64,000 nt of DNA. Source: Paeniglutamicibacter sp. Y32M11. GTDB taxonomy: Bacteria; Actinomycetota; Actinomycetes; Actinomycetales; Micrococcaceae. Under the pieces are notes generated by a model. That model was not told the DNA's origin. It searched no databases and worked only from the letters and a program-made list of their open reading frames with translations. A program made the translations under genes and the position numbers. This document shows positions 16,528-26,293 of this stretch, in pieces. Position 1 is the first letter of the stretch; every line of letters starts with the position of its first letter. The stretch covers positions 3,162,001 to 3,226,000 of the forward strand of contig NZ_CP079107.1 of the NCBI RefSeq assembly GCF_019285735.1, given 5' to 3'.

Positions 16528-18540
16528 TTAGAGCTCGGACTTGCCGCGGCGCCAGTAGCCCATGAAGGCCACTTGTTTGCGATCGATGCCGGCATCGCGG
16601 ACCAGGTAGCGGCGCATCTCCTTGATCATGCTCGCCTCCCCCGCCAACCAGGCATAAAACGGCTGCGTCGATTCGGTGGTGGTTTCCCACAGAATCTGTT
16701 CATCAACATCAACGTCTTCCGGATCGGCACCGGTGACCACGGCGCCGGCCGCGGGAATGGCGACGATGGAGCGCACCGCGGCGGCCAGCATTTCACCGTG
16801 CGGATGTGAACCACGCGGCAGCCACTGCACACCCACACCCGAACGGGTGGAGGATCCCAGAATGTCGCCGGTGTCCGGAACTTCGATCAGCGCGTGACCG
16901 GTGATCCCCGCAGGCAGGGATTCCAAGATGGCACAGATCGCCGGAGCGGCCGTTTCATCACCGGCCAGCAGGATACGTTTGGCCGTGCCGGGACGGAACT
17001 CGATGCCGCCGTATGTCTCATCGCACAGGGCATTATTTGGGCCCAGCACTAGCATCGAATCGCCCACCTCCGCGGTGGCCGCCCACACGGTGGCCGGGCC
17101 GCCGGTGAGCTGACCATCAAGCTTTTGCAGGTGAAGGACAAAGTCAATGTCTATTTCCGGGTGCTCACCGACATTGTCCCGGTGACCGGCCGGGCGCAGT
17201 GCCCGCACCGTATAGGTACGCATATCTCCCCGACTCTCTGCGGGAAGTGCCAGCCAACGCTTGTACCAGCCGCCGGCGTCCTCGCTGTTCAGCAGCGCTC
17301 CGGGGCGCAGGGCGGCAAAGTCGGACCCCAACACGCTTTCGGGTTCCGCCGTGGAGGCGGCAGCCGAAGCCGGCGGGATCATGAGCTTGATGCGCAGGTC
17401 CAGCGGGTGGGCGCCGGCGCCGAAGTGCAAAAGGTCGGCACCGCTGAGGGTGACGCGCTTGAAGTTGGCACTCAATTCCTCGGTGGCCAGCACGCGGGTG
17501 GAGAAGGCCAGCATGGCGCTGATTTCCTCCGCACGTCTCAGGCTCGATTCCTCGGCAACGGGCAGCGGCGCAACCGCCTGCGCTGTTGCGTCGGTGGCCT
17601 TGGTGGTGTCGGTGGCCGTGATGGTATCGATTTGAGGCTCCCTGGTGGTGATTTCTTCGGCGGTGAGAAGGCTAGTTGTGTCTTCACCGATGGCGGCGTC
17701 GGGCTGGCGTGTGCGGTGGATGCCGTTGGCGGCCAGCACGGATTCGGCGCGCAGCACACGGTGCCGACCTATGGGCAGTACCAACGGGGTGCCGGCCACC
17801 GGGTCCGGAATCACCCGGCAGGGCATCCCAAAAACGCTTTTGACCAGTTCCTCGGTGACCACGGTGCTGGGGTGCCCCGCGGCAACAATCTTGCCGTGTT
17901 TCAGCGCCACCAAATGATCCGCATAACGGGCGGCCAGGTTCAGGTCGTGCAACACAATCACCACGGTGGTGCCGCGTGAGCGATTCAGCTCGGAGATCAC
18001 ATCCAGCACCTCCAACTGGTGTGCCACGTCCAGATAGGTGGTCGGCTCATCCAGCAGCAGCAGTTCGGTTTCCTGAGCCAACGCCATGGCAATCCAGACG
18101 CGCTGGCGCTGACCACCGGAGAGTTCATCAACCGCGCGCTCGGCCAACTCCACGGTACTGGTCAGCGTCATGGCACGCTCCACGGCGTCCTCATCCTGGG
18201 CGCTCCAACGCTTAAACCAACCCTGGTGCGGGTAACGGCCGCGACCAATCAGTTCGCGCACCGTGATGCCGTCGGGGGCGGTGGGTGTCTGCGGCAGCAA
18301 CCCGAGCATCTTGGCGACCTCACGAGCGCCACGGGTGTGGATGTCTTCTCCGTCGAGCAGCACCTTGCCGCCGGCGGGCTTCAGCAACCGGGCCAGGCCC
18401 CGGAGCAGGGTGGATTTCCCGCAGCCGTTGGCGCCCACAATGATCGTCACCTCGCCGGCGGGAATCTCCAGCGACAGTTCATCAACAATGCTGGGCCCGT
18501 CGTAGGCCAGCGTTAGGTCTTCGGCTAGAAGAAGTGCCAT
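16528..18540 (-). CDS. Siderophore ABC ATPase fused to a siderophore-interacting reductase
   Basis: A 670-residue fusion. Residues 1-265 are a FecE/FhuC-type ATPase: Walker A GANGCGKS (36-43), Q-loop Gln84, signature LSGGQ (140-144), Walker B LLLLDEP (160-166) and an H-loop near 196. A Thr/Ala-rich linker (about 270-345) leads to a siderophore-interacting protein domain: an FAD-binding half with [10 protein letters not shown] near residue 455, then the NAD(P)H/SIP half with [12 protein letters not shown] and a closing GYWRRGK. One chain would thus power ferric-siderophore import and reduce the iron on the cytoplasmic side. It is downstream of two FecCD permeases, 7 bases after the last of them, so it completes the importer. 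The two functions are normally separate genes. Confidence 0.92.
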   Translation of the reverse strand: MALLLAEDLTLAYDGPSIVDELSLEIPAGEVTIIVGANGCGKSTLLRGLARLLKPAGGKVLLDGEDIHTRGAREVAKMLGLLPQTPTAPDGITVRELIGRGRYPHQGWFKRWSAQDEDAVERAMTLTSTVELAERAVDELSGGQRQRVWIAMALAQETELLLLDEPTTYLDVAHQLEVLDVISELNRSRGTTVVIVLHDLNLAARYADHLVALKHGKIVAAGHPSTVVTEELVKSVFGMPCRVIPDPVAGTPLVLPIGRHRVLRAESVLAANGIHRTRQPDAAIGEDTTSLLTAEEITTREPQIDTITATDTTKATDATAQAVAPLPVAEESSLRRAEEISAMLAFSTRVLATEELSANFKRVTLSGADLLHFGAGAHPLDLRIKLMIPPASAAASTAEPESVLGSDFAALRPGALLNSEDAGGWYKRWLALPAESRGDMRTYTVRALRPAGHRDNVGEHPEIDIDFVLHLQKLDGQLTGGPATVWAATAEVGDSMLVLGPNNALCDETYGGIEFRPGTAKRILLAGDETAAPAICAILESLPAGITGHALIEVPDTGDILGSSTRSGVGVQWLPRGSHPHGEMLAAAVRSIVAIPAAGAVVTGADPEDVDVDEQILWETTTESTQPFYAWLAGEASMIKEMRRYLVRDAGIDRKQVAFMGYWRRGKSEL

Positions 18541-18547
18541 GGAAACC

Positions 18548-19624
18548 TCAGGTTCCTTCCTTGTTGGTGCGCACCAAAACCCAGATCAGGAATGGTGCTC
18601 CCAGCGCGCCGGTGACGACGCCAACTGGCAATGGTGTCTCGGGCAGGATGTTTCCTGCAAGGTACGTGGCGGCGGTGACCAGCAGGGCGCCGGTCAGTGC
18701 CGCGGCTCCCAGATGGCTTCGGCCCTGGCACAGGCGCAGGGCCAAGGGCCCGGCCAGGAAGGAGACGAAGGCCAGCGGGCCGGTGACGGCGGTGGCCACT
18801 GCCGTGAGGGCAACACCCAGAATGATCAGGCCAAGCCGGGTCCCGCGTACGCGCAGACCCAGACCGGCGGCGGTGTCGTCCCCCAGTTCAAGAATGCGCA
18901 GGCGCGACGCGGCGGGCAGCAAGAGCGGCAGCAGAATCACCAGCGCACAGCCCAGGAGTCCCGCCCGTTCCCAGGTGCTGGCCGAGAGCGAGCCGGTCAG
19001 CCAGCGTAGGGCGTCGGAAGCGTTGCGCACGTCGGTGCGGGTCAGGAGGTATTGAATGATGCCTTGAAGCAGGGCCGCTACGGCAATACCGGCCAAAATC
19101 AGCCGTGCACCGGTATGTTTACCCGAATCGGCAATGACGTAAATGACCAGGGCCACCACCAGCGCCCCGGCAAAGGCCAGCAGCGACAGGCCAAGGCCTT
19201 GGGCGCCGAAGAACAGCATCCCGGCAACGGCTGCGGCACTGGCTCCGTAGCCGACGCCAATAACATCGGGGCTGGCCAGCGGGTTGCGTAGCAGGCGCTG
19301 GAAGATGGCACCGGAGGCACCAAATGCGGCACCGGCAAGAATTCCCACCGTGGCCTGCGGCAGTCGGTCCTCCCACAACATGAAGGAGACGCCCGGGACG
19401 CGCTGTCCGCCAAGGGCGGCCAGAAGGTCGGAGAATTCGATGGGGTGGCGTCCGGTGAGCAGATTCAGCGCAATGGCCAGCAGGATCCCGACTCCGAGGA
19501 GCAGATTCACCCGACCCACACTCATGGTGCGTCCGGAGCGCTGGGCACCGGCGGGCTCGAGTGCGGGGACGGGAGCGGGCTTCAGGGCGGTGAATTTTGT
19601 ACCGCCTCGCTGAGCGCGGGTCAT
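18548..19624 (-). CDS. FecCD-family iron-siderophore permease, second subunit
   Basis: A 358-residue permease with about nine to ten membrane helices. The FecCD markers [19 protein letters not shown] and [10 protein letters not shown] are present, the latter belonging to the ATPase-contact loop before the last helices. It pairs with the upstream permease to form the membrane channel. ATG 19624 overlaps the upstream stop as ATGA, which is a sign of translational coupling; the longer frame to 19657 runs into the upstream gene. The N-terminal 45 residues are polar and cytoplasmic. Confidence 0.92.
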   Translation of the reverse strand: MTRAQRGGTKFTALKPAPVPALEPAGAQRSGRTMSVGRVNLLLGVGILLAIALNLLTGRHPIEFSDLLAALGGQRVPGVSFMLWEDRLPQATVGILAGAAFGASGAIFQRLLRNPLASPDVIGVGYGASAAAVAGMLFFGAQGLGLSLLAFAGALVVALVIYVIADSGKHTGARLILAGIAVAALLQGIIQYLLTRTDVRNASDALRWLTGSLSASTWERAGLLGCALVILLPLLLPAASRLRILELGDDTAAGLGLRVRGTRLGLIILGVALTAVATAVTGPLAFVSFLAGPLALRLCQGRSHLGAAALTGALLVTAATYLAGNILPETPLPVGVVTGALGAPFLIWVLVRTNKEGT

Positions 19625-20622
19625 AGTGAGATCTTCTTTCCGCGACGCAACAACCACAGGAACAGTGGTGCTCCGATGATCGCCGTCATGACGCCCACCT
19701 GAATTTCGGCCGGTGGGGCAATAACGCGGCCCACCACGTCCGCACCCAACAGCAGGAGAGGTCCGGCCAGCAGGGAAAGCGGCAGCAGCCAGCGGTAGTC
19801 GGCTCCGGCAATCATGCGGATGGCGTGGGGAACAATGAGCCCCACAAAACCGATGGGCCCGGCCAGCGCGGTGGCGGCGGCACAGAGCAATACCACTCCG
19901 GCCGCGGTGATCCCGCGACCGCGCCCCACCTTAAAGCCGAGTCCGCGAGCCGAATCATCGCCCAGGGCCAGCGCATTCAAGAGGCGGGCTCCACCGAGCA
20001 CCAGCACCGCACCCAGGATCAGCAATGGCGCGACGGAGAGCATGTCGGGGACCTCGCGGGCACCGAGGGTTCCGACCTGCCAGAACCTGAAACGGTCCAG
20101 CGTTTGCTGCCCGATCATCAGCACCGCGTTGGTCAGCGAGCCAAGCCCGGCAGCCATGGCGGCCCCGGCCAGCGCGAGTTTCAATGGGGTGGCGCCGTCG
20201 CGGCCCAGTGCCGCTACCGCGTACACCAGTAGTGCCGCGGCGCCGGCACCTAGGAAGGCGCACAGAATATAACCGTGCAGGGTGGCCACGGTGAAGAAGT
20301 GGATACCCACCACCACACCCAGGGCAGCCCCGGCGTTAACGCCCAGAATGCCGGGGTCCGCCAGCGGGTTGCGGGTGACGCCCTGCATGCCCGCGCCGGC
20401 AAGTCCCAGCGCGGCACCGATTAGTAGTCCGGCGATGGTTCGTGGGATGCGCGAGGCGATCACCGCGTGATCCCCATTGGCCGGATCCATTCCGGAGAGC
20501 GCCTCAAAAACGGTGGCCGGAGCGATGGTCCGGGCCCCAATAAGCAGGGAGGCGAACACCATCACCAACAGGGCAACCAGCAAGACGAGGGCCAGTACCG
20601 GTGCGCGACGGAGGTGAGTCAT
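19621..20622 (-). CDS. FecCD-family iron-siderophore permease, first subunit
   Basis: A 333-residue permease of the BtuC/FecCD fold with about ten membrane helices, an RIPRTIAGLLIGAALGLAG segment and NPLADPGILGVNAGAA, the conserved second-helix region. It starts the operon permease-permease-ATPase/reductase. ATG 20622 has GGAG upstream at long spacing; ATG 20640 would add six residues. I favour the shorter form because the chain then begins MTHLRR directly before the first helix. The start is divergent from the metallo-hydrolase gene, and I see no clear iron box in the short gap. Confidence 0.9.
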   Translation of the reverse strand: MTHLRRAPVLALVLLVALLVMVFASLLIGARTIAPATVFEALSGMDPANGDHAVIASRIPRTIAGLLIGAALGLAGAGMQGVTRNPLADPGILGVNAGAALGVVVGIHFFTVATLHGYILCAFLGAGAAALLVYAVAALGRDGATPLKLALAGAAMAAGLGSLTNAVLMIGQQTLDRFRFWQVGTLGAREVPDMLSVAPLLILGAVLVLGGARLLNALALGDDSARGLGFKVGRGRGITAAGVVLLCAAATALAGPIGFVGLIVPHAIRMIAGADYRWLLPLSLLAGPLLLLGADVVGRVIAPPAEIQVGVMTAIIGAPLFLWLLRRGKKISL

Positions 20623-20681
20623 CGGATTTTCACGCTCCATCCACAGCTAATATCATGATTTCCGGCCCTAGACTGGTGCCC

Positions 20682-21476
20682 ATGAGCAACCCGCACATCA
20701 CCAAAGTGTCCGATCAGGCAGCGTTCCTGCTGGCACCCAACCCCGGTCCCATGTCGCTGGACGGTACCAATTCCTGGATCCTGCGGGCTCCGGGAGAAGA
20801 ACATTCGATCATTGTGGACCCGGGGCCGGAGGATGCCGGGCACCTCGGTGCCCTGGCCGCCCAATCCGTTGAGCTGATCTTGATTACGCACCGCCATGGG
20901 GATCATACCGCCGGCATTGATACCCTGCATCGACTCACCGGCGCCCCGGTCCGTGCGTATTTGCCGGAGTTTTGCCGTGATGCGCAACCGCTGAAACCCG
21001 GGGAGGAAATCGGTGCCGCGGGGCTGCGGCTGAATGTTCTGGCCACCCCGGGGCATACCTCCGATTCGCTGAGCTTCCTGCTGCCCGATGATGGGCCCAC
21101 CGGCTCGATGCTCACCGGAGATACGATCCTGGGCCGGGGCACCACCATCATCGATGCCCCGGATGGGACTCTGGGCGATTATTTGGCATCCCTTGATGCC
21201 CTGAGCGCCGCCCCCGATGCGCTGGTGCTCCCGGCCCATGGGCCGGTCTTGCCGTCGTTGCATGAGGTGGTGGATCGCTACCGCACTCATCGGCACGAAC
21301 GTCTTGAACAGATCCGCGCCGCGTTGGCACAATTGCGCGCCAACGGCGGCGAAGATCCCACGATCGAGCAGATCACCGATCTGGTCTACCGGGACGTTGA
21401 TCCACAGGTTCGTGGCGCCGCGGAGACCTCGGTGGCAGCGCAACGGCGCTACCTGCTCGAGTTTGAAGCGTTCTGA
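20682..21476 (+). CDS. MBL-fold metallo-hydrolase
   Basis: A 264-residue metallo-beta-lactamase-fold hydrolase of the LACTB2/RNase Z-like group. The metal motif THRHGDHTAG is near residue 71, then the third-ligand region LATPGHTSDSLS and a GDTILG aspartate, with LPAHGPV for the last histidine. A C-terminal helical part (YRTHRHERLEQI...) resembles the LACTB2 winged-helix tail. It would hydrolyse a thioester, phosphoester or similar bond; the substrate is unknown. ATG 20682 is used, being the start of the conserved part. It sits between siderophore genes on the other strand, probably by chance. Confidence 0.88.
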   Translation: MSNPHITKVSDQAAFLLAPNPGPMSLDGTNSWILRAPGEEHSIIVDPGPEDAGHLGALAAQSVELILITHRHGDHTAGIDTLHRLTGAPVRAYLPEFCRDAQPLKPGEEIGAAGLRLNVLATPGHTSDSLSFLLPDDGPTGSMLTGDTILGRGTTIIDAPDGTLGDYLASLDALSAAPDALVLPAHGPVLPSLHEVVDRYRTHRHERLEQIRAALAQLRANGGEDPTIEQITDLVYRDVDPQVRGAAETSVAAQRRYLLEFEAF

Positions 21477-21523
21477 CATTCGGTACTGCAACTTCCCTCG
21501 GGTGTAACAGGCGGTGATACCGA

Positions 21524-22558
21524 CTACTTGCCGGTTGCTGCCTGAGCACCAGCGGCCAACGCCGGAACAATCTTATCGATGGCGTACGGAACCGAGAGCG
21601 GGGATGCTGCCGAGATGGCCAGGACATCCGCGTCGCTGCTGATTCCTACGAGCCCACCCTTCTTGACCGCGGGGATCTGCGCGAAGAGCTTGTTGGCCTT
21701 GATGGGATCAACGCCCGCGGTGGCCGAGGTGAAGAAGATATCGGCATCAAGTTCGTTGGCGCGCTCGGCTGCCCAGGCGAAGTAGAACTCGCCGTCCTTG
21801 GCGTTTTCGTCCACGATCGGGGCCTGGGTCATGCCCAGAGCGGTGAGGAGGCGCGGGCGTGAGTCGCCGGTGGCGTAGAGGTTGATCTCGCTTTTGACCA
21901 CGTCCAGGTCACCGGCGATGAACGAGGTGTCCTTGAAGACCGGGTTGGCTTCGCCTGCCGCGCTGATCTTGGATTCAACATCGGTGATGACCGCCGCTGC
22001 CTCGGCGTCCTTGCCCAGTGCCTGACCCACCGCGGTGGTCACATCCTGCCAGCCGGCGGTGTAGCTCGGTGCCACGGGGCCTACGACGGGTGCGATCTTG
22101 GAGAGCTTGTCGTATTCGTCCTTGGTCAGGCCCGAGTAGCCGGCGACAATCACATCGGGTTCCAGCTCGGCGATGGCGGTGAAGTTCACGCCATCTGCTT
22201 CGGAGTACTGCTTCGGTGCCTTTTCGGTGCCGATGGAGGCGCCGAGCTCTTCGAGCTTGGCATCCTTCCAATCGGTTGAACCCTGCTTGTTACTGCCCCA
22301 GACGTCTTCGGCCATGCCCACCGGGACCACGCCCAGTGCCAACACGGCGTCGGCGTTGACCCACGAGATCGTCACCACGCGCTCGGGCTTCTTGGCGATC
22401 TCGGCGGTGCCGTAGATGTTCTTGACGCTCACCGGGAAGGCGGCATCGGCGGCGGCATTGCTGGCGGGGGCGCTTTCGGCGGTTCCGCCACATGCACTCA
22501 GGGTCAGGGCAAGTGCGGCTGCTGCGGCTAGGAGGCCGGTGCGTCGAATGAATTTCAT
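21524..22558 (-). CDS. Iron-siderophore ABC transporter substrate-binding lipoprotein
   Basis: A 344-residue lipoprotein. The signal peptide ends in the lipobox LSAC, with Cys23 lipidated. The FepB/FhuD-type fold (periplasmic_binding_2) follows, with PERVVTISWVNADAVLALGVVPVGM as an N-terminal lobe signature and a long connecting helix around residue 185. It captures ferric siderophores outside the membrane and delivers them to the permeases, most likely those at 18.5-20.6 kb. ATG 22558 is chosen as the start of the signal peptide, with AGGA upstream. An iron-box-like palindrome lies about 90 bases upstream. Confidence 0.9.
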   Translation of the reverse strand: MKFIRRTGLLAAAAALALTLSACGGTAESAPASNAAADAAFPVSVKNIYGTAEIAKKPERVVTISWVNADAVLALGVVPVGMAEDVWGSNKQGSTDWKDAKLEELGASIGTEKAPKQYSEADGVNFTAIAELEPDVIVAGYSGLTKDEYDKLSKIAPVVGPVAPSYTAGWQDVTTAVGQALGKDAEAAAVITDVESKISAAGEANPVFKDTSFIAGDLDVVKSEINLYATGDSRPRLLTALGMTQAPIVDENAKDGEFYFAWAAERANELDADIFFTSATAGVDPIKANKLFAQIPAVKKGGLVGISSDADVLAISAASPLSVPYAIDKIVPALAAGAQAATGK

Positions 22559-22647
22559 GTGGTGGGCAATCCTTTGCAATCCTGCGATGGGCGAGCTGGT
22601 GAATCGGTGCTTGCCGGGCATAATCGTTTCGCAAGCAACCGCGAAGC

Positions 22648-22659
22648 AAGGCTAGCCTT
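22648..22659. promoter_or_regulatory. DtxR/IdeR-like iron box upstream of the first siderophore lipoprotein
   Basis: A perfect 12-base palindrome, AAGGCTAGCCTT, flanked by AT-rich sequence lies 90 bases before the lipoprotein gene. Its core AGGCTAGCCT is one base from the AGGCTAACCT half-site arrangement of DtxR/IdeR operators. The call rests on this similarity and on the gene it precedes. Confidence 0.55.
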
Positions 22660-22778
22660 CCTTCCTCTAATTACGCAACACGGATCATCCCTATTTGATT
22701 TGTCGACTCCAGGTCATTCGGGGGTCGATCGCCGTCATCTCGCGCATCAAATCCATCCACAGTGACTAGGCTCACATT

Positions 22779-23579
22779 ATGAGTGAATCGACGCCACCAG
22801 CCCGAACTAACCCCCACCGCTCACGTGGCACCGCCCTCATCACCGGGGCCACGGCTGGACTTGGGGCAGAATTTTGCACCCAACTTGCCGCCGCCGGCCA
22901 CGACCTGGTGATCGTGGCACGTGACGAATTGCGACTCGAAGAGTTGGCCTCCCGATTGCACGCACGATTCGCTATCCATGTTGAGGTCTTGGGCGCAGAC
23001 CTGACCACGGCCGTCGGTACGACCGCGGTGGCGGAGCGCATTTCCGCGGAACCCTCGCCCATCTCCGTATTGGTCAACAACGCTGGTTTCGGATTGCTGG
23101 GGAACTTCGCCGATAACGACCTCGAGGCCGAACTTGGCCATCTCTACATTCACAACCAGGCACCACTGACGTTGATGCACGCGGCCCTTAATGCCATGGG
23201 TGCCTCCGGCGGTGGACGCATCATCAATGTCGCTTCCGTCGCCGCTTTCACTCCGCGCGGCAGCTATTCGGCGGCCAAGTCACTCATCGTGAATTTCAGC
23301 CGCTGGGCCAACGTCTTTTATAAGGACCGCGGCATCAGCGTCACGGCCCTCTGCCCGGGATTTGTCCGGACGGAATTCCACGATCGAATGGGGGCCAACA
23401 AGACCTCGATTCCCGCCTGGGGTTGGCTTGATGCCGCTCGGGTGGTTCGCGAGGGTCTGAGTGCCAGCGAAGCGGGAAAGTCAGTATCCATCCCCTCCAA
23501 GCGCTACAGATTTGTTATTGGGCTTTCGCGCCTGGCTCCCGACGCGCTGGTGGAACGACTGGCCCGGCGCGGGCGCTGA
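22779..23579 (+). CDS. SDR family oxidoreductase
   Basis: A 266-residue short-chain dehydrogenase. The nucleotide loop TGATAGLG is at residues 22-29, NNAG follows strand 4, the catalytic serine is in INVASVAAFT, and the Tyr-x-x-x-Lys pair is in GSYSAAKS, followed by the PGFVRTEF cap. The Arg-Asp pattern after strand 2 (VARDELRLEEL) favours NADP. It belongs to the DltE/YqjQ-like classical SDRs, with unknown substrate. It is a single gene with its own promoter region. Confidence 0.9.
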   Translation: MSESTPPARTNPHRSRGTALITGATAGLGAEFCTQLAAAGHDLVIVARDELRLEELASRLHARFAIHVEVLGADLTTAVGTTAVAERISAEPSPISVLVNNAGFGLLGNFADNDLEAELGHLYIHNQAPLTLMHAALNAMGASGGGRIINVASVAAFTPRGSYSAAKSLIVNFSRWANVFYKDRGISVTALCPGFVRTEFHDRMGANKTSIPAWGWLDAARVVREGLSASEAGKSVSIPSKRYRFVIGLSRLAPDALVERLARRGR

Positions 23580-23787
23580 GTTGGAACACGGCATCAACAT
23601 TTCGTTGCATAGTTCCCAGTGATGCTCGCGGTACCAGGACGCCTCCGGAGCGTAAGGTTGGCCACAATCCGACTTTTTCCAAGAATCGCATAAATGGCAT
23701 TTGACCAGTATCTATTGATGGAATTTCGTCAGATTACTGGCGAGTATCTAATAATCATGGATCGACGTCTGGTGCGATGATTTATGC

Positions 23788-25251
23788 ATGACCACGCAAA
23801 AGATTGCACCGGGATCCACCCGGCCATCCCTACGCCAGCAGCTGAGCGCGCGCAAGCCCATCGAGGCATTCATCGCCGATGCGGGTTCCGGAACCGGCGG
23901 CCCGAAGCTGCGCCGCTCACTAGGACTGCTGCACCTGACCATGATCAGTGTGGGTGCCACCCTGGGAACGGGCATCTTTGTGGTGCTCTCTTCCGCCGTT
24001 CCGCTGGCGGGTCCCGCGGTCTGGATTTCCTTTGCGATCGCCGGCCTGGCCGCGCTTTTTGCCGCCCTCTCCTATGCGGAGATGGCAGGTGCCGTCCCGG
24101 TATCGGGGTCTAGTTATACCTACACCTACGCCACCATGGGTGAGGGGCTGGCCTGGATCTGTGGTTGGTGCTTGGTGCTTGAATATGCCGTTTCCGTGGC
24201 GGCCATCGCCGTGGGTGCCGGTGAATACATCAACGAAATGGCCAACACCATCGGCCTCGATCTGCCCGCGGCGCTGACCAATCCCCCGGGCACCGATGGC
24301 GGCGTCTTTAACATCCCCGCACTGGCCATCGTCCTGTTCGCCACGGTTCTGCTGGTGCGCGGCACCAAGGAATCCGCGGTGGTCAACACCGTGCTGGTGC
24401 TGATCAAGATCGCCGTGCTAATTTTCTTCATCGTCATCGCGTTCAGCGCCTTCACTTCCTCGAACTTCGACCCGCTGCTGCCCATGGGCACGGCAGGCGT
24501 CTCGGCCGCAGCCGCCCGCCTGTTCTTCTCCTACATCGGCTTTGATGCCGCCTCCACGGCCGGCGAGGAAGCAAAAAACCCGCAGCGGGATCTGCCGCGC
24601 GCCATCATCCTCTCGATGATCATCATCACCACGCTGTACATCCTGGTGGCGATCACGGCGATCGGCGCCCGCCAGTGGATGTGGTTCGACGGCAAGGAAG
24701 CCGCCCTGGTGCAGCTGCTGGAGGAGGTCACCGGCCAAAGCTGGGTGGCCCTGGTCTTTGCCATCGGCGCCGTGTTGGCCATCGTCTCGATTGTGATCAC
24801 GGTGCTCTACGGACAGACTCGTATCCTGGTGGCCATGAGCCGCGATGGCATGGTCCCGAAGGTGTTCGGCAAAATCTCTGCGCGTAATGGCGCTCCGGTC
24901 GCCGGCACCTGGATCACCGGTGGTGTGGTGGCGGTCGTGGCCGGGTTGGTCCCGCTGGGGCAGCTGGCCGACGCCACCTCCATCGGTACGCTCTTCGCGT
25001 TCTCGCTGGTGTCCCTCGCGGTGATTTACCTGCGCCGTTCCTCCCCCGAGCTGCCGCGTACCTTCAAGGTGCCGCTGTACCCGGTGACCCCGATCCTGGC
25101 GATCATCTTCTGCGTCTACCTGATGCTGAACCTTGGCGTGATCACCTGGGTGGTCTTCGGCCTCTGGATCCTCGTCGGCGCCGCGCTCTACCTGGGCTAC
25201 GGACGCCGCCACTCGGTGCTGGCCTCCGCGGGTGTCACTACGCGGCGCTAA
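23788..25251 (+). CDS. APC-superfamily amino-acid permease
   Basis: A 487-residue cationic amino-acid transporter-like permease (CAT/YfnA type) with twelve membrane helices. Key sites are GATLGTGIFVV in helix 1, the conserved SYTYTYATMGEGLAWICGW split around helix 3, and FFSYIGFDAASTAGEEAKNP in helix 6 with its loop. An N-terminal cytoplasmic tail of about 45 residues is polar. It would import an amino acid or amine by proton symport. A very strong hairpin terminator follows 50 bases after the stop. Confidence 0.92.
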   Translation: MTTQKIAPGSTRPSLRQQLSARKPIEAFIADAGSGTGGPKLRRSLGLLHLTMISVGATLGTGIFVVLSSAVPLAGPAVWISFAIAGLAALFAALSYAEMAGAVPVSGSSYTYTYATMGEGLAWICGWCLVLEYAVSVAAIAVGAGEYINEMANTIGLDLPAALTNPPGTDGGVFNIPALAIVLFATVLLVRGTKESAVVNTVLVLIKIAVLIFFIVIAFSAFTSSNFDPLLPMGTAGVSAAAARLFFSYIGFDAASTAGEEAKNPQRDLPRAIILSMIIITTLYILVAITAIGARQWMWFDGKEAALVQLLEEVTGQSWVALVFAIGAVLAIVSIVITVLYGQTRILVAMSRDGMVPKVFGKISARNGAPVAGTWITGGVVAVVAGLVPLGQLADATSIGTLFAFSLVSLAVIYLRRSSPELPRTFKVPLYPVTPILAIIFCVYLMLNLGVITWVVFGLWILVGAALYLGYGRRHSVLASAGVTTRR

Positions 25252-25286
25252 GTACCGCCGACACCACCATGAGCACCGTGTGCTCT

Positions 25287-25386
25287 GTGTGAGGTACAAA
25301 AATGCCCGGTGGGCAGAACCGTTTTCGGTTCTGCCCACCGGGCATTTGCCTGCCCTAAGTATCCGTAGATCGCGAAGTTGGAGCGG
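25287..25386. repeat. Direct repeat, left copy (around the permease terminator)
   Basis: This segment matches 26294-26395 over its whole length: the terminator stem and loop, then TTTGCCTGCCC, TAGATCGC and GTTGGAGC at the same spacing. There are few mismatches and only small gaps. The two copies enclose the lipoprotein gene. Confidence 0.8.
25302..25345. terminator. Strong bidirectional terminator after the permease
   Basis: A perfect 20-bp stem (25302-25321 with 25326-25345) around a TTTT loop, with A-rich and T-rich flanks. It is half of the duplicated pair. Confidence 0.9.
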
Positions 25387-25625
25387 CTGCCGGTGTGCCT
25401 ATTGCAACGGCTCCAGCGCACGCTTCGAACAATCCGGCCACCCCCCGTTTATTACTCGAAGATTGGCCTAGCAATGACGCCTGCTAAGAGATTCCACGTT
25501 TTTCCTGGATTTTCCAGCGACGTCGAAAAATTTGCCAATGTTAATTCCGAATGCAGAGAAATAATCTTGGTTCGTCAGGCACTCAGGCTATGGTTACTTG
25601 AATATACAACTTCCTTGGAGGATTC

Positions 25626-26264
25626 ATGAACCACAAGTTTCTAGCTGTCGCTTCGCTTGCGACGCTGCTACTCACCGGCTGCGCAGACACTAACCAGGCC
25701 CCCACGGCGCCTGATGTTACTCCGATCGCATCGGGCAGCCCATCTTCCGCATCGACGGAGCCTTCAGCGGCTACGCCAAGCGCTACTGCGGAAACAAGTG
25801 ATCGCGGAAACTTGATTAAAGTAATTGGTCAACCAGCGGGCACCGTCAATACCGCAGGCGACCAAACTGTGAGCTTTGTTGTAAAGAAAATCGATATGAA
25901 GATCAAGTGCAATGCTCCGTATGCAACGAAGGCTGAGAACGGTCATTTGATCGGCATCAAGATGGACGTACAGACGTTCAAGGAGCTCAATGATCCAGAC
26001 TATCCGGGTATGACTTTCGACGCGCATCCAAGTTCTTGGACATTCATATCCAAAGAAGGAACAACATTCAATGGCGATCTCGGCACATCATCTGCCTTCA
26101 TGTGCCTCGAAGATGACGATCAATTGCCGAACAGCATCGGGCCAGCTCAGAAGGCCACGGGGTGGATCGTACTTGATGTGCCCGCAACAACTGGCACCCT
26201 CATCTTCTCCACGCAGCCAGGCACTGGATGGGAATGGGAGTTAGCAGAAGGTCCTAACGCTTAG
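25626..26264 (+). CDS. Secreted lipoprotein, DUF4352-like, laterally acquired
   Basis: A 212-residue lipoprotein with lipobox LTGC (Cys19), a Ser/Thr/Pro/Ala linker (about 22-58) and a C-terminal beta-rich domain (about 60-205) with two cysteines (KIKCNAPY and AFMCLEDDD) that could form a disulfide. The sequence layout (an exposed beta-domain with a VQTF.ELNDPDY... region and a final W-rich strand) resembles DUF4352/immunoglobulin-like lipoproteins; I do not claim a function. Codon choice is less GC-biased than that of its neighbours, and it lies between two copies of a terminator. Both suggest recent arrival. GGAGGATTC precedes the ATG. Confidence 0.8.
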   Translation: MNHKFLAVASLATLLLTGCADTNQAPTAPDVTPIASGSPSSASTEPSAATPSATAETSDRGNLIKVIGQPAGTVNTAGDQTVSFVVKKIDMKIKCNAPYATKAENGHLIGIKMDVQTFKELNDPDYPGMTFDAHPSSWTFISKEGTTFNGDLGTSSAFMCLEDDDQLPNSIGPAQKATGWIVLDVPATTGTLIFSTQPGTGWEWELAEGPNA

Positions 26265-26293
26265 CTCTTGATCTTCGCTCAAGCTTGACCTTC

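Larger units (their letters stand above)
25252..25625. other. 374-base gap: duplicated terminator, then an AT-richer leader
   Basis: The left part holds the permease terminator and the rest of a 100-base direct repeat (to 25386). The right part, 25387-25625, is poorer in G+C than the neighbours, has no convincing gene and ends in an AT-rich stretch and a GGAGGA ribosome-binding site for the lipoprotein gene. Confidence 0.6.

Noticed and set aside
17125-17979. 284-residue plus-strand frame
   Set aside because: It is antisense to the linker and SIP part of the ATPase-reductase fusion, and its composition is that of a GC-skew shadow.
20641-20681. Iron box in front of the first FecCD permease operon
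   Set aside because: The short divergent gap contains only a weak TAAT-type dyad; no DtxR/IdeR-like pattern could be defended.
24418-25338. 306-residue minus-strand frame rich in Gln, His, Arg and Gly
   Set aside because: It is antisense to the amino-acid permease and has no motif or ribosome-binding site.
25378-25629. 83-residue plus-strand frame before the lipoprotein
   Set aside because: It begins inside the terminator repeat, lacks a ribosome-binding site and has no conserved pattern.
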